Notes: a model not told the origin generated them from the letters alone. Positions 8,389 through 19,917 are shown, numbered from the stretch's first letter. The stretch: 64,000 nt of DNA from Propionicimonas sp. (GCA_013791955.1 VMSW01000007.1:558001-622000); one strand, 5' to 3'. A program made the numbers and translations.

Positions 8389-9837
8389 TCAGGCAACGAC
8401 TGATCGTGGCCGCTGACCTCGGGTCGAGGACGGCAGTTCTTGTTGGGATCGCCAGGCTCGGCCCAAACGCGACATCGCCTCAACGATCGCGGGGGCCGGG
8501 TCTTTGTAGGGCAGCCGAATGAAGCGCTCCAGGCCATGAGTCGCTGCAAACTGCGGTCCGGGGCTGATCAGCAGCCCGACCTTTTGCGCGGCGATCGCCA
8601 GTTGGCTGGCCCGCGCTGCTGGCAGTCCGACCCAAAGGCTCAGGCCGCCAGTGGGGACGACCCAGCTGGCGCCGGGGATCGCTTCTGGGAGCTGGTCGGT
8701 CATCACTTTCCTAGCCGCGCGCAGTTCGTCGCGCCGCTCCGGGTGCAGGGCTGCGCTGTGACTGAGCATCTCGGTGAGCACCAGCTGCTCCAAGAAGGGC
8801 GCCCCGAGATCGTCGGCAATTCGGGCCTGAAGCAGGCGGGGCAGCAGCGGCCTCGGCACCCGCAGCCAGCCGGTGCGAAGGCCGCCCCAATGCGACTTCG
8901 ATGAACTGCCCACCAGAATGCAGCGCGACAGGTAGGCGGCCAACGGCAGTGGCGTTGGGGGGTCGTCCAGCCGTACCTCGAGCATGGTCTCATCGATGAT
9001 GGCAACCGTGCCGGCTCGGCGCAGGGCAGTGGCCAAGCTGGCGCGCTGTGAGTCGGGCATGAGCGAACCGGTGGGGTTGTGGAAGTCCAAGATCATCACT
9101 GCGGCAGCTGGCTTGGTGGTCTCGATGGTGGCGGTGGTCAGTTCGGGATCCCAGCCGGTCGGCTCAACCGGCAGTGGGATCAGTCGGGCTCCACTGCGGC
9201 GAACCGCGTCAATCGCATTCGGGTAGGACGGGGTCTCGACCAATACTGGCTGGCCGGGTCTGGTCAGTGCGCGGACGGCGAGGCTGACCCCGGCGAGTGC
9301 GCCGCTGACGACCATGATCTGGTCCGGGGTGGTTGGCAAGCCTCGCTCGGCGTAGCGGGCGGCGATGAGTTCGCGGAGCTCGGGCAGCCCGCCGGTGGCA
9401 TAGCCGGTACCGGCCAGGTAGCGGGGGAGTTTCGCAACTGCGGACGCGTAGGCCTCTGCGGTGCCAGCGGGCGCGCGCGAGGCTGCGCAGGTGAGATCGA
9501 GGAAGTCCTCGGCCACCTCACCGTCGGGCAGCAGGGCGCCGCCGACCCCAAGGTGCCTGCTGCCCGCTGGCAGCGTGGCTAGATGGCCAGACCCCTGCCT
9601 GGCGGTCAGGAACCCGGCCTCACCCAACACTGAATATGCCTTGGTGACGGTGGTTCGGCTGACCGCTAGTGATTCGGTGAGGCGTCGCTCGCTCGGCAAG
9701 GCGTAGCCGCTGGGGATGCGGCCATCGGCGATCAGCAGTTGCAGTCCCTCGGCCAACCACCGGTAGGCGGGCACTCCCGGGCTGGGTACAGCGAGCAGCT
9801 CGGCGATTCGCGAGGCAGTGATTCCGAGCAGCGGCAT
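8389..9837 (-). CDS. MocR/PdxR-type regulator (GntR wHTH + aminotransferase domain), YczR-like
   Basis: A 482-aa chimeric regulator. Residues about 20-85 form a GntR winged helix (GYALPSERRLTESLAVSRTTVTKAY). After a linker, residues 115-460 are a fold-type I aminotransferase domain with HNPTG near 253-257 and the PLP lysine in GSSSKSHWGGLRTGW (about Lys314). Such proteins are PLP-dependent regulators rather than enzymes. I chose the ATG at 9837; an in-frame start at 9918 exists but would place the operator-like repeats inside the gene. It is divergent from a YczE-family membrane protein, the classical partner of YczR-type MocR regulators, so it probably controls that gene. Confidence 0.88.
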   Translation of the reverse strand: MPLLGITASRIAELLAVPSPGVPAYRWLAEGLQLLIADGRIPSGYALPSERRLTESLAVSRTTVTKAYSVLGEAGFLTARQGSGHLATLPAGSRHLGVGGALLPDGEVAEDFLDLTCAASRAPAGTAEAYASAVAKLPRYLAGTGYATGGLPELRELIAARYAERGLPTTPDQIMVVSGALAGVSLAVRALTRPGQPVLVETPSYPNAIDAVRRSGARLIPLPVEPTGWDPELTTATIETTKPAAAVMILDFHNPTGSLMPDSQRASLATALRRAGTVAIIDETMLEVRLDDPPTPLPLAAYLSRCILVGSSSKSHWGGLRTGWLRVPRPLLPRLLQARIADDLGAPFLEQLVLTEMLSHSAALHPERRDELRAARKVMTDQLPEAIPGASWVVPTGGLSLWVGLPAARASQLAIAAQKVGLLISPGPQFAATHGLERFIRLPYKDPAPAIVEAMSRLGRAWRSQQELPSSTRGQRPRSVVA

Positions 9838-9854
9838 AAGGCCACTGTGCTCGA

Positions 9855-9887
9855 ATTGGCTATGTTGGTCAAGGCCAATCTGACCGA
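9855..9887. promoter_or_regulatory. Candidate MocR operator in the divergent intergenic region
   Basis: Two interleaved inverted repeats lie in the 52-bp gap between the regulator and yczE: ATTGGC (9855-9860) with GCCAAT (9874-9879), and TTGGTCA (9865-9871) with the near-complement TGACCGA (9881-9887). TTGG also recurs in direct orientation. MocR regulators usually bind directly or inversely repeated half-sites in such gaps. Confidence 0.5.
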
Positions 9888-9889
9888 AG

Positions 9890-10603
9890 ATGGGTGACAT
9901 GAAGTTCACCATCAGCAACCGCCGTCAGGTCGAGTTGGCCAATTTGGGGCCAGTGGCGCAGGTGCGCGCTGGGCGCCTGGGGTTGCGAATCCCGCAGCTT
10001 CTGGTCGGGCTTTGGCTTTACGGCTTTGCGATGGCGCTGTTCGTACGCAGCGGACTCGGCCTTGACCCATGGGACGTGTTCCACGCCGGCCTGCAGCACC
10101 TACTCGGCTGGTCATTCGGCACGGTAGTGATCGTGGTCGGCTTTGCGGTGTTGCTGCTCTGGATTCCGCTGCGGCAGTGGCCCGGGCTGGGCACAGTGGC
10201 CAACGCTGTGGTGATCGGGCTGGCCACCGATGCGACCCTGGCGATCGTGCCGCAGGCCGCCGATTTGGTGACCTCCTGGGGCCTACTACTGGTTGGCCTG
10301 GTGATCAATGGCCTTGCCGGAGCGCTCTATATCGGCTCCCAGCTGGGCCCCGGCCCGCGCGATGGGCTGATGACCGGCCTGGCCAAGCGGACTGGCTGGT
10401 CGTTGCGGTTGGTGCGCACCGGCCTGGAACTGTCGGTGCTGGCAGTCGGCTGGGCGCTGGGCGGGGCAGTCGGGGTGGGCACCGTGTTGTACGCAGTGCT
10501 GATCGGTCCGCTGGTGCAGTTCTTCCTGCCGCTGGTGACGGTGCGCCTAGCCGTGGGCGACCAATCGCTGGTCGCCGCTCGCCGGGTGTCAGCAATGGAG
10601 TAG
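9890..10603 (+). CDS. yczE: YczE/YitT-type membrane protein
   Basis: A 237-aa protein with about five hydrophobic segments. It matches the YczE family: WLYGFAMALFVRSGLGLDPWDVFH near the first membrane segment and the second conserved motif QLGPGPRDGLMTGLA around residues 148-162. The role of YczE is poorly known; it is a predicted inner-membrane protein. The ATG at 9890 or the one at 9899 could be the start. It sits divergently beside a MocR-type regulator, the arrangement known for yczR-yczE, so expression probably depends on PLP or a related ligand. Confidence 0.85.
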   Translation: MGDMKFTISNRRQVELANLGPVAQVRAGRLGLRIPQLLVGLWLYGFAMALFVRSGLGLDPWDVFHAGLQHLLGWSFGTVVIVVGFAVLLLWIPLRQWPGLGTVANAVVIGLATDATLAIVPQAADLVTSWGLLLVGLVINGLAGALYIGSQLGPGPRDGLMTGLAKRTGWSLRLVRTGLELSVLAVGWALGGAVGVGTVLYAVLIGPLVQFFLPLVTVRLAVGDQSLVAARRVSAME

Positions 10604-10667
10604 GCGAAAGCGCCTTGCCGGTAGAATCAGCACACCAACTTCGGCGATCTAGGCGTGTGAACAAGGC

Positions 10668-11999
10668 TTGAGTCAAAACCAGTGGATGCTGCTGGCCGCT
10701 GCTGCTGTCTGCGTACTGCTTGCTGGTGCGCTCACAATGGCTGAGACCGCGCTGGCCTCGGTTTCGCGGGCCCGGGCCGTGCGGCTGGTCGAAGAGGGCC
10801 GCCGCGGGGCCAAGCGGCTGCTCTTGGTGGCCCAGGATCCCGCGCCGCACCTGAACACCACCCTGTTCCTGCGGATCTTGCTGGAAGTGATGGCCACCGT
10901 CGCGGTGACCGTGATCTTCATCGAGAACTTCCATCAGCTGTGGGAACAACTGCTCTATCCCGTCCTCACGATGTTGGTGGTCTCTTTCATCGGGCTGGGG
11001 GTCGCCCCGCGCACACTGGGACGGCAACACGCCGATAACGTCGCGTTGGCCGCGGCGGCGCCGGTGGGGGCGCTCACGACGGTGCTGGGTCCGATCTCGC
11101 AGCTGATGATCCTGATCGGCAACGCGCTCACCCCCGGCAAGGGCTTCACTGAGGGCCCGTTCACCTCCGAGGCAGAGTTGCGCGAGCTGGTCGACATCGC
11201 CGAGGCCCGCGACCTGATCGAGGCCGAGGAACGCGAGATGATCCATTCAGTCTTCGAGCTCGGCGACACCATCGTCAAAGAGGTGATGGTGCCGCGCACC
11301 GACATGGTCTACATCGAGAGCGACAAGACCCTGCGACAAGCAGTTTCGCTAGCCCTGCGGTCCGGCTTCAGCCGAATTCCGGTGATCGGTGCGGATGTGG
11401 ACGATGTGGTCGGCATTCTCTATCTGAAGGACGCGATTCAGCGGCTCTATGACGATCCGTTGGCGCAGACCTCGCAAAACGTCGACACCTTGATGCGTCC
11501 GCCGATCTTCTGCCCCGACTCCAAGCCGGTCGATGAGTTGCTCCGGGAGATGCAGCTGACCCGCAGTCACGTGGTCATCGTGATCGACGAGTTCGGTGGC
11601 ACCGCTGGCTTGGCCACCATTGAGGACGTCCTGGAGGAAATTGTCGGCGAGATCGTTGACGAGTATGACGACGAGCTACCCCCGGTCACCAAGTTGGGGG
11701 AGGGCCGGTTCCGGGTGTTGGCCCGGTTGGGCATCGAGGACTTCGGTGAGTTGTACGGCCTGAAGGTCGACGATGACGATGTCGACACCGTCCTTGGCTT
11801 GATGGCCAAGGAGTTGAACAAGGTGCCCATTCCCGGCTCTGTGGTCACCTGGCAGGGCATCAAGCTCATTGCTGAGCGTGGCTCTGATCGCCGTCACACC
11901 GTTCAGACTGTGCTGGCCACCCCGGCCAAGGACGACCTCGACGAGGCTGCTGAAGCCGCGGCGAAGTTGGCCGTCGAATCTGCCAAGAGGCTCACATGA
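10668..11999 (+). CDS. corC: Hemolysin C/CorC family protein (CNNM + CBS domains)
   Basis: Membrane protein of 443 aa. The first 190 residues are the CNNM (DUF21) transmembrane domain with AETALASVSRARA. Then come a CBS pair, starting at MVPRTDMVYIESD, and a C-terminal CorC_HlyC domain. Members are implicated in magnesium or cobalt export or tolerance. Here it precedes era with a 4-nt overlap, as in many Actinobacteria where it lies between ybeY and era. The start is a TTG at 10668 behind a weak AAGG; the hydrophobic N-terminus MLLAAAAVC fits this start. The transported ion cannot be deduced. Confidence 0.93.
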   Translation: MSQNQWMLLAAAAVCVLLAGALTMAETALASVSRARAVRLVEEGRRGAKRLLLVAQDPAPHLNTTLFLRILLEVMATVAVTVIFIENFHQLWEQLLYPVLTMLVVSFIGLGVAPRTLGRQHADNVALAAAAPVGALTTVLGPISQLMILIGNALTPGKGFTEGPFTSEAELRELVDIAEARDLIEAEEREMIHSVFELGDTIVKEVMVPRTDMVYIESDKTLRQAVSLALRSGFSRIPVIGADVDDVVGILYLKDAIQRLYDDPLAQTSQNVDTLMRPPIFCPDSKPVDELLREMQLTRSHVVIVIDEFGGTAGLATIEDVLEEIVGEIVDEYDDELPPVTKLGEGRFRVLARLGIEDFGELYGLKVDDDDVDTVLGLMAKELNKVPIPGSVVTWQGIKLIAERGSDRRHTVQTVLATPAKDDLDEAAEAAAKLAVESAKRLT

Positions 12000-12907
12000 A
12001 ATCCGGTTTCGCTTGTTTCGTCGGCCGTCCGAATGCGGGCAAGTCGACGCTCACCAACGCCCTGGTCGGGACGAAGATCGCGATCGCCTCGTCCAAACCT
12101 CAGACCACCCGGCATGTGGTGCGCGGTGTCGTGAACACCCCAGAGGCTCAGCTGATCGTGGTTGACACCCCAGGTCTGCACAAGCCGCGCACTTTGTTAG
12201 GGGAGAGGCTGAACGACCGGGTGCACGAGGCCTGGGCCGATGTGGACGTGATCGGCGTGTGCCTACCGTGCAATGAACGCGTCGGGCCAGGTGACACCTT
12301 TCTGGTTTCCGAGATCGCCAAGCTGCCCAACCGTCCGCAGTTGGTGGCCTTGGCCACCAAGTCAGATCTGGTGAAACCAGCTCGGATGGCCCAGCACCTG
12401 CTCAAGATCGCCTCGCTGGAAGACGAATTGGGCATTCGGTGGGCCAGCATCGTTCCGGTGTCGGCCCTTACCGACGATCAGGTGGACGTCGTAGCTGCCG
12501 AGCTGATCAAGTTGCTGCCAGACGGGCCCCAGTACTACCCCGACGGCGAAATCACTGACGAGCCCACCGAGATGATGTTCACCGAATTGATCCGCGAAGC
12601 CGCACTTGAGGGGTTCAACGACGAGCTTCCGCACTCGCTAACGGTGGTGATTGAAGAGATGGGGGAGCGCTCCGGACGTCCCGAGGGCAAACCGCTCTTC
12701 GACATCTACGCCTCGATGATCGTTGAACGTGATTCCCAGAAGGGCATCGTCATCGGCCATAAGGGCGAGCGCTTGAAAGAGGTCGGCACCAAGGCTCGGC
12801 TACAGATCGCGGAGCTGGTCGGCATGCCGGTGAACCTGGATCTGCGCGTCAAAGTGATGAAGGATTGGCAGCGCAACCCGAAGTTCCTCAACCGCCTCGG
12901 GTTCTAG
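11996..12907 (+). CDS. era: GTPase Era
   Basis: Ribosome-assembly GTPase that binds the 3' end of 16S rRNA. The 303-aa protein has G1 GRPNAGKST at residues 10-18, G2 around QTTRH, G3 DTPG, G4 TKSD and a C-terminal KH domain with IVIGHKGERLKEVG. The ATG overlaps the corC stop by 4 nt. Its neighbours phoH, ybeY and corC form the classic late ribosome-biogenesis group. Downstream, recO, usually next to era, has been displaced to 24121. All key motifs are intact. Confidence 0.97.
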   Translation: MKSGFACFVGRPNAGKSTLTNALVGTKIAIASSKPQTTRHVVRGVVNTPEAQLIVVDTPGLHKPRTLLGERLNDRVHEAWADVDVIGVCLPCNERVGPGDTFLVSEIAKLPNRPQLVALATKSDLVKPARMAQHLLKIASLEDELGIRWASIVPVSALTDDQVDVVAAELIKLLPDGPQYYPDGEITDEPTEMMFTELIREAALEGFNDELPHSLTVVIEEMGERSGRPEGKPLFDIYASMIVERDSQKGIVIGHKGERLKEVGTKARLQIAELVGMPVNLDLRVKVMKDWQRNPKFLNRLGF

Positions 12908-12919
12908 CCCCGTCTCGAT

Positions 12920-12995
12920 CCACTCTGCGCCCCTTAGGTGGCTTTGCGCCTGCTGTAGCGGGCGCAAAGTGCGTTAAGGGGCGCAAGGCGAGTGG
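12920..12995. repeat. 76-bp multi-arm palindrome after era
   Basis: Three nested inverted arms: CCACTC (12920-12925) with GAGTGG (12990-12995), TGCGCCCCTTA (12926-12936) with TAAGGGGCGCA (12975-12985), and CTTTGCGCC (12942-12950) with GGCGCAAAG (12961-12969). Together they could fold as one long interrupted hairpin. There is no T-run. It could be a REP-like element or act as a transcription barrier between era and the next gene. Confidence 0.75.
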
Positions 12996-13027
12996 AGCCC
13001 GTGCTGGGGAGGCGGTACCGTCGGGAC

Positions 13028-13747
13028 GTGGACTTCGCCGAGCGACTTGAGGACGTGAATCGGCGGGTGCATACGGCTGTGATCGCGGCCGGACGGAGCC
13101 CGGAGGCGGTCCGAGTGCTGTTGGCCACCAAGACCCAGCCGGCCGAAGTGGTGCGTGCGGTCTTCGAGTTGCCGGGCGCCGCTGGCCTGCTGCGCGGGGA
13201 GAACCGGGTGCAGGAGTTGGTGGCAAAGGGCCCCCAGTTAGCCGACCTGGCAGTGCCAACCCACCTGATCGGGCCATTGCAGTCGAACAAGATCAATGCC
13301 GCCCTCGGCTGGGTTGATGCGGTTGAGTCGGTGGCCTCAGTCGAACTGGCCGAGGCGATCTCGTCGCGGCTGGCCGCCGATCGGGTGCTGGAAGTGATGA
13401 TCCAAGTGAACGTCTCCGGCGAGCCGACCAAATCCGGGGTGGCTCCTGAGGCGGCCTTGGAGTTGGCTCGGCGGGTCGCTGACGTGCCCAGGCTGAGACT
13501 CACAGGTTTCATGACAATCGGGGCTAATACCCCTGATCAGGGCGTGGTTCGGGCCGGCTACGCCCAGCTCGCCCAGCTGCGCGATCAGGCGCTTAGCGCC
13601 GGACTCGACGATTGTCGCGAGCTCTCCATGGGCATGAGCGGTGATCTGGAGTTGGCGATCGCCGAGGGGGCCACCATCGTCCGGGTCGGTACCGCGGTCT
13701 TCGGTGCCCGCGCACCGGCGGCGGCTTCGACGGGCTCAGCCAACTGA
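13028..13747 (+). CDS. YggS/PLPBP-family pyridoxal phosphate homeostasis protein
   Basis: Cytosolic PLP-binding protein of the alanine racemase-like fold III group; it buffers free PLP and affects amino acid pools. The 239-aa product has the PLP lysine in LLATKTQPAE (about residue 36), GENRVQE, HLIGPLQSNK and SMGMSGDLELAI. I chose GTG at 13028, which gives the family's usual N-terminus. A GTG at 12992 is also in frame but lies inside the palindrome. The last codons and the TGA fall in the first unit of a tandem repeat, so the end ASTGSAN is repeat-derived. A MocR-type PLP regulator lies 3 kb away. Confidence 0.9.
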   Translation: MDFAERLEDVNRRVHTAVIAAGRSPEAVRVLLATKTQPAEVVRAVFELPGAAGLLRGENRVQELVAKGPQLADLAVPTHLIGPLQSNKINAALGWVDAVESVASVELAEAISSRLAADRVLEVMIQVNVSGEPTKSGVAPEAALELARRVADVPRLRLTGFMTIGANTPDQGVVRAGYAQLAQLRDQALSAGLDDCRELSMGMSGDLELAIAEGATIVRVGTAVFGARAPAAASTGSAN

Positions 13748-13850
13748 GGGGCTCGACGGGCTCAGCCAACTGAGGGGCTCGACGGGCTCAGCCAACTGAG
13801 GGGCTTCGACGGGCTCAGCCAACTGAAGTTCCCTGAGCTTGTCGAAGGGT
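13724..13850. repeat. Family A tandem palindromic repeat, cluster 1
   Basis: Four units with core CGGGCTCAGCCAACTGA start at 13731, 13757, 13783 and 13810 (spacing 26, 26 and 27 bp). A single inverted copy, CCTGAGCTTGTCGAAGGG, follows at about 13832-13849. The forward core CTTCGACGGGCTCAG and the inverted CTGAGCTTGTCGAAG pair almost perfectly, so the array can end in a hairpin. The first unit overlaps the 3' end of the preceding gene. Confidence 0.9.
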
Positions 13851-13904
13851 CAAAGTAGGTAACCACCGCCTCGGGCTGGCCAGAACAGCCAACTTGTGTC
13901 TAAC

Positions 13905-13942
13905 ATGGCTGCCATGTCATGGGCGCGACTCCTGCTTGGTTG

Positions 13943-13967
<25 letters not shown>
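13905..13967 (+). CDS. leuA leader peptide with three consecutive Leu codons
   Basis: A short open frame upstream of leuA encodes MAAMSWARLLLGCRSEASKF (20 aa) from the ATG at 13905, or 17 aa from the ATG at 13914. Codons CTC, CTG and CTT at 13929-13937 are three leucines in a row, the hallmark of an attenuation leader. The frame ends at TGA 13965-13967. Its second half encodes one arm of a hairpin whose other arm can instead pair with the leuA ribosome binding site. Translation or stalling here would report leucyl-tRNA supply. No homologue is claimed; the call rests on codon content, position and structure. Confidence 0.82.
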
Positions 13968-15825
<1,858 letters not shown>

Positions 15826-15829
15826 ATAA

Positions 15830-17383
<1,554 letters not shown>

Positions 17384-17507
17384 GTCGGTGGGTGGACTTT
17401 GACAGCTGGTTAGCTCGCATGCCGACCTGATTGGCTGGTCACAGCTTTCACACAGATTGATTGGCTTGGCTAGAGGTGTTGTAGCCCAGCTAGATGGAGA
17501 ATCAGCC

Positions 17508-18134
17508 TTGTCCGAGTCACGCTTTTCGAACGTATCCCGCCGAGCCCTACTGCAGGGCATGTCTGCTGCCGCACTGCTAGGCCTGGTTGGTTGTGCCACC
17601 ACCGACGCCGAGGTGCTGCCAAGCGCCAGTTCGACTACCAGTGACTCCAGCAGCACTCCGACGGCCGCCACCAACACCGTTGCCGGATCGATGGCGGTGG
17701 CCTTCACCTACACCGCCGATACCTCCAGCAGCCAGGGCGGTGGGCCCGGCGGCGGGGTGCGCAACCCCTACATCGCAGTCTGGATCGAAAACGCTGCTGG
17801 CGACCTGGTGAAGACCGTGTCGCTGTGGCACCTCCAAAACGGCCAGGATCGCTGGCTGTCGGAGATGTACAAGTGGTACGCGGCCTCCGGTGGGGTCGAA
17901 ACCAATTCCAGCGCCACCCGGGCCCCAGGCAGCTACTCCGTCGCCTGGGATCTGACTGATGCCGACGGCAAGGCGGTGAAGGACGGCACCTATACCGTCT
18001 GCATCGAGGCCCTGCGGGAGCACGGCCCGTACTCGCTGGTGACCGGCACGGTCGCTATCAAGGGCACCGCGGTGAATCAGCAGTTGGACGACAATGGCGA
18101 ACTGTCGGCAGTATCGGTTAGCTACCAGCCGTGA
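17508..18134 (+). CDS. DUF2271 lipoprotein with Tat-like signal
   Basis: A 208-aa exported protein. The N-terminus has SRRALLQG (residues 10-17), resembling a twin-arginine signal, and ends in the lipobox LVGC with Cys29, so it is probably a membrane-anchored lipoprotein. A Ser/Thr-rich linker leads into a DUF2271 domain (IAVWIENAAGDLVKTVSLW, WLSEMYKWY, SATRAPGSYSVAWDLTD). Homologues often carry an SGAT motif reminiscent of FMN attachment sites; here the same place reads SSAT. I chose TTG at 17508 with GGAGA at 17496-17500. It overlaps the PepSY gene by 4 nt, and ApbE is encoded 0.9 kb away, which suggests an extracytosolic redox module. Confidence 0.82.
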   Translation: MSESRFSNVSRRALLQGMSAAALLGLVGCATTDAEVLPSASSTTSDSSSTPTAATNTVAGSMAVAFTYTADTSSSQGGGPGGGVRNPYIAVWIENAAGDLVKTVSLWHLQNGQDRWLSEMYKWYAASGGVETNSSATRAPGSYSVAWDLTDADGKAVKDGTYTVCIEALREHGPYSLVTGTVAIKGTAVNQQLDDNGELSAVSVSYQP

Positions 18135-18775
18135 ACGCAACCGAACAAGCGCCGGCAACGGTAGTGGCACCGCCAAAGACCAAGCCGGTGGCCAAACCTC
18201 GCCGGGGCGGACATCACAAGCTGACCCGCAAGGTGCACTCGTGGACGTCCATGGTCAGTCTGCTGGTGGTGCTGTTCTTCGCACTCACCGGCTTGCTGTT
18301 GAACAATCCGAGTTGGACCTTCGGGCAGGAACCGCAGGTCACCAGTATCAGCGGACAATTGCCGACCGGATCGTTCACCGATGGGGTGCCGAACTACCTG
18401 GTGATCAGCGAGTATCTGCGAGCTAACCAGGGTGCGTCCGGTCAGATCACCGACTACGGGGTGACCGGGGATTCGGGACGGATCTCCTATGGCTCACCGG
18501 GCTATACCGCCACGGCCACCTTCAGCGTCGCCGAGAGCACTTTTACCATCCAGACGACTCGGTCGGGCTTTGTGGCCATGCTGAACGATCTGCACAAGGG
18601 CACGAATGCCTCGACCACCTGGAAGCTGGCCATCGACGCCGCCGCGATTCTGCTGACGACCGTGGCGCTCACCGGTCTGATCCTGCAACTGATGATGGCC
18701 AAGAAGCGCACCGCAGCCCTGGTGCTGCTGAGCATCGGCGTGGCCGCCGGTGTCGGCCTAATGCTCTTGGCCTAG
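18131..18775 (+). CDS. PepSY-associated transmembrane protein
   Basis: A 214-aa membrane protein. The N-terminus HHKLTRKVHSWTSMVSLLVVLFFALTG has the conserved basic and His-containing lead-in and first membrane helix (about 37-58) of PepSY-associated proteins. Residues 60-160 are an extracytosolic domain, then two C-terminal helices at about 168-187 and 193-213. Similar proteins are partners of DUF2271 and ApbE proteins in predicted flavin-based electron transfer. It is translationally coupled to the upstream DUF2271 gene. No haem or flavin attachment motif can be recognised, so its exact role is open. Confidence 0.8.
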   Translation: MNATEQAPATVVAPPKTKPVAKPRRGGHHKLTRKVHSWTSMVSLLVVLFFALTGLLLNNPSWTFGQEPQVTSISGQLPTGSFTDGVPNYLVISEYLRANQGASGQITDYGVTGDSGRISYGSPGYTATATFSVAESTFTIQTTRSGFVAMLNDLHKGTNASTTWKLAIDAAAILLTTVALTGLILQLMMAKKRTAALVLLSIGVAAGVGLMLLA

Positions 18776-18784
18776 CTGACCGGG

Positions 18785-18890
18785 GGCTTCGACGGGCTCA
18801 GCCGACTTGAGGCTTCGACGGGCTCAGCCGACTTGAGGCTTCGACGGGCTCAGCCAACTTGCCCCAGTTCCCTGAGCTTGTCGAACGGTC
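18785..18890. repeat. Family A tandem palindromic repeat, cluster 2
   Basis: Three units with core CGGGCTCAGCC at 18793, 18819 and 18845 (spacing 26 and 26 bp), closed by one inverted copy, CCTGAGCTTGTCGAACGG, at 18871-18888. The architecture is the same as cluster 1: several direct units and one inverted unit at the far end. Confidence 0.9.
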
Positions 18891-18901
18891 GCCCACTGCG
18901 C

Positions 18902-19020
18902 ATGGGGACGGTTCCAATGCGCAGCTCAGGGGGACGGACCTGGAGGAACCGTCCCCGTGAGCTGCGCGGAGGAACCGTCCCCGTGAGCTGCGCGGAGGAA
19001 CCGTCCCCGTGAGCTGGGGG
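18902..19020. repeat. Family B repeat, cluster 1 (GGGGACGGTTCC element)
   Basis: Three direct units of 26 bp begin at 18942, 18968 and 18994 (GGAGGAACCGTCCCC followed by GTGAGCTGCGC); the third lacks its last bases. An inverted partner, GGGGACGGTTCC and GCGCAGCTCA, lies at about 18904-18928. The block runs up to the stop codon of apbE and directly abuts family A cluster 2. Confidence 0.88.
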
Positions 19021-19917
19021 TCAGCTGACTTGGCCGGGCCAGGCCGGGCTGGCCCGCACGGCACCGTCGGCAGTGACCAGCAGGCAGCCGATGGCAGCGG
19101 CGGCGGCGAACTCCAGGGCTTCGGTCGGGGCGAGCACCCCCAGGACGGTGGCCAGCGCGTCGGCGCTCAGCGCATCGTTGGCCAGCACCGAGATCGAAGC
19201 GGTGTGGGCCACCGGCCATCCGGTGCGCGGGTCCAGCACGTGGCCCAGCCAATGCTCGCCCACTCGAAAGCCACGCCGGGCAGACCCGGACGTAGCCAGC
19301 GCAGCATTCGACACCTGGACTCGCCAGCGGGCTGGCAGGTTGTCGAAGGGCTTGGCCGGGTCTTCAATGCCGACGCTTACCGAGCCATCGCCGAGGTGGC
19401 GCAGATCACCACCGGCGTTGACCACCACTGCGGTCATTCCTGGCACGGCCAGGGCGTCCCGTGCTGCGCAATCGACGATGTAGCCCTTGGCGATGGCGTT
19501 CAGATCGAGCTCGGCGCAGTCTCCCGTCCGCACCGCCCCCGCCTCGCCAATCACGTAGGGCAGCGGTTCGCGCAGGGCAGCAAGCTCCTCAGTTGAAGGC
19601 AGTCGACCCTCGGCTTCGGCGCGTTGCCAGCGCCTGGTCAACGCCCGGGTGAGCGGGTGAAAGGCACCGCCCGAGACCCGGTGCCAGTGTTCGGCGGCGG
19701 TCAATACGGCGCTCAGTTCGGCAGAGCAGTCCAGCACATCGCCAGCCCGCCAGCGACTCAGCTCGGAGTCGGCGCTATAGGTGGAAAACACCTGTTCCAG
19801 GCTCTCGAACCGCTCCCAGGCGGCGGCCTCAGCGAGGCTGGTGGCGGCCGGCGTACCGTCCAGGCGAAGCTCCACAACCGTGCCGAGCACGGGGGAGCGA
19901 GTCGCCAACTGTCGCAT
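19021..19917 (-). CDS. apbE: FAD:protein FMN transferase
   Basis: ApbE attaches FMN covalently to Ser/Thr residues of exported proteins. The 298-aa protein shows the family signatures: ELDLNAIAKGYIVD at about residues 136-149, VVNAGGDLR at 165-173 and GHVLDPRTGWPV near 234, followed by the Ala-rich ADALATVLGVL segment. The start ATG at 19917 overlaps the uppS stop by 1 nt (TGATG), so the gene is coupled to uppS. No clear signal peptide is seen, which suggests a cytosolic or non-cleaved form. The DUF2271 and PepSY genes on the other side of the repeat block are likely functional partners. Confidence 0.92.
   Translation of the reverse strand: MRQLATRSPVLGTVVELRLDGTPAATSLAEAAAWERFESLEQVFSTYSADSELSRWRAGDVLDCSAELSAVLTAAEHWHRVSGGAFHPLTRALTRRWQRAEAEGRLPSTEELAALREPLPYVIGEAGAVRTGDCAELDLNAIAKGYIVDCAARDALAVPGMTAVVVNAGGDLRHLGDGSVSVGIEDPAKPFDNLPARWRVQVSNAALATSGSARRGFRVGEHWLGHVLDPRTGWPVAHTASISVLANDALSADALATVLGVLAPTEALEFAAAAAIGCLLVTADGAVRASPAWPGQVS

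Noticed and set aside
12992-13027. Earlier GTG start for the YggS-like gene
   Set aside because: It falls inside the palindrome and adds 12 residues that do not resemble the family N-terminus; GTG 13028 fits better.
17399-17428. TTGACA promoter upstream of the DUF2271 gene
   Set aside because: TTGACA is present at 17399-17404, but no acceptable -10 lies 16-19 bp downstream.
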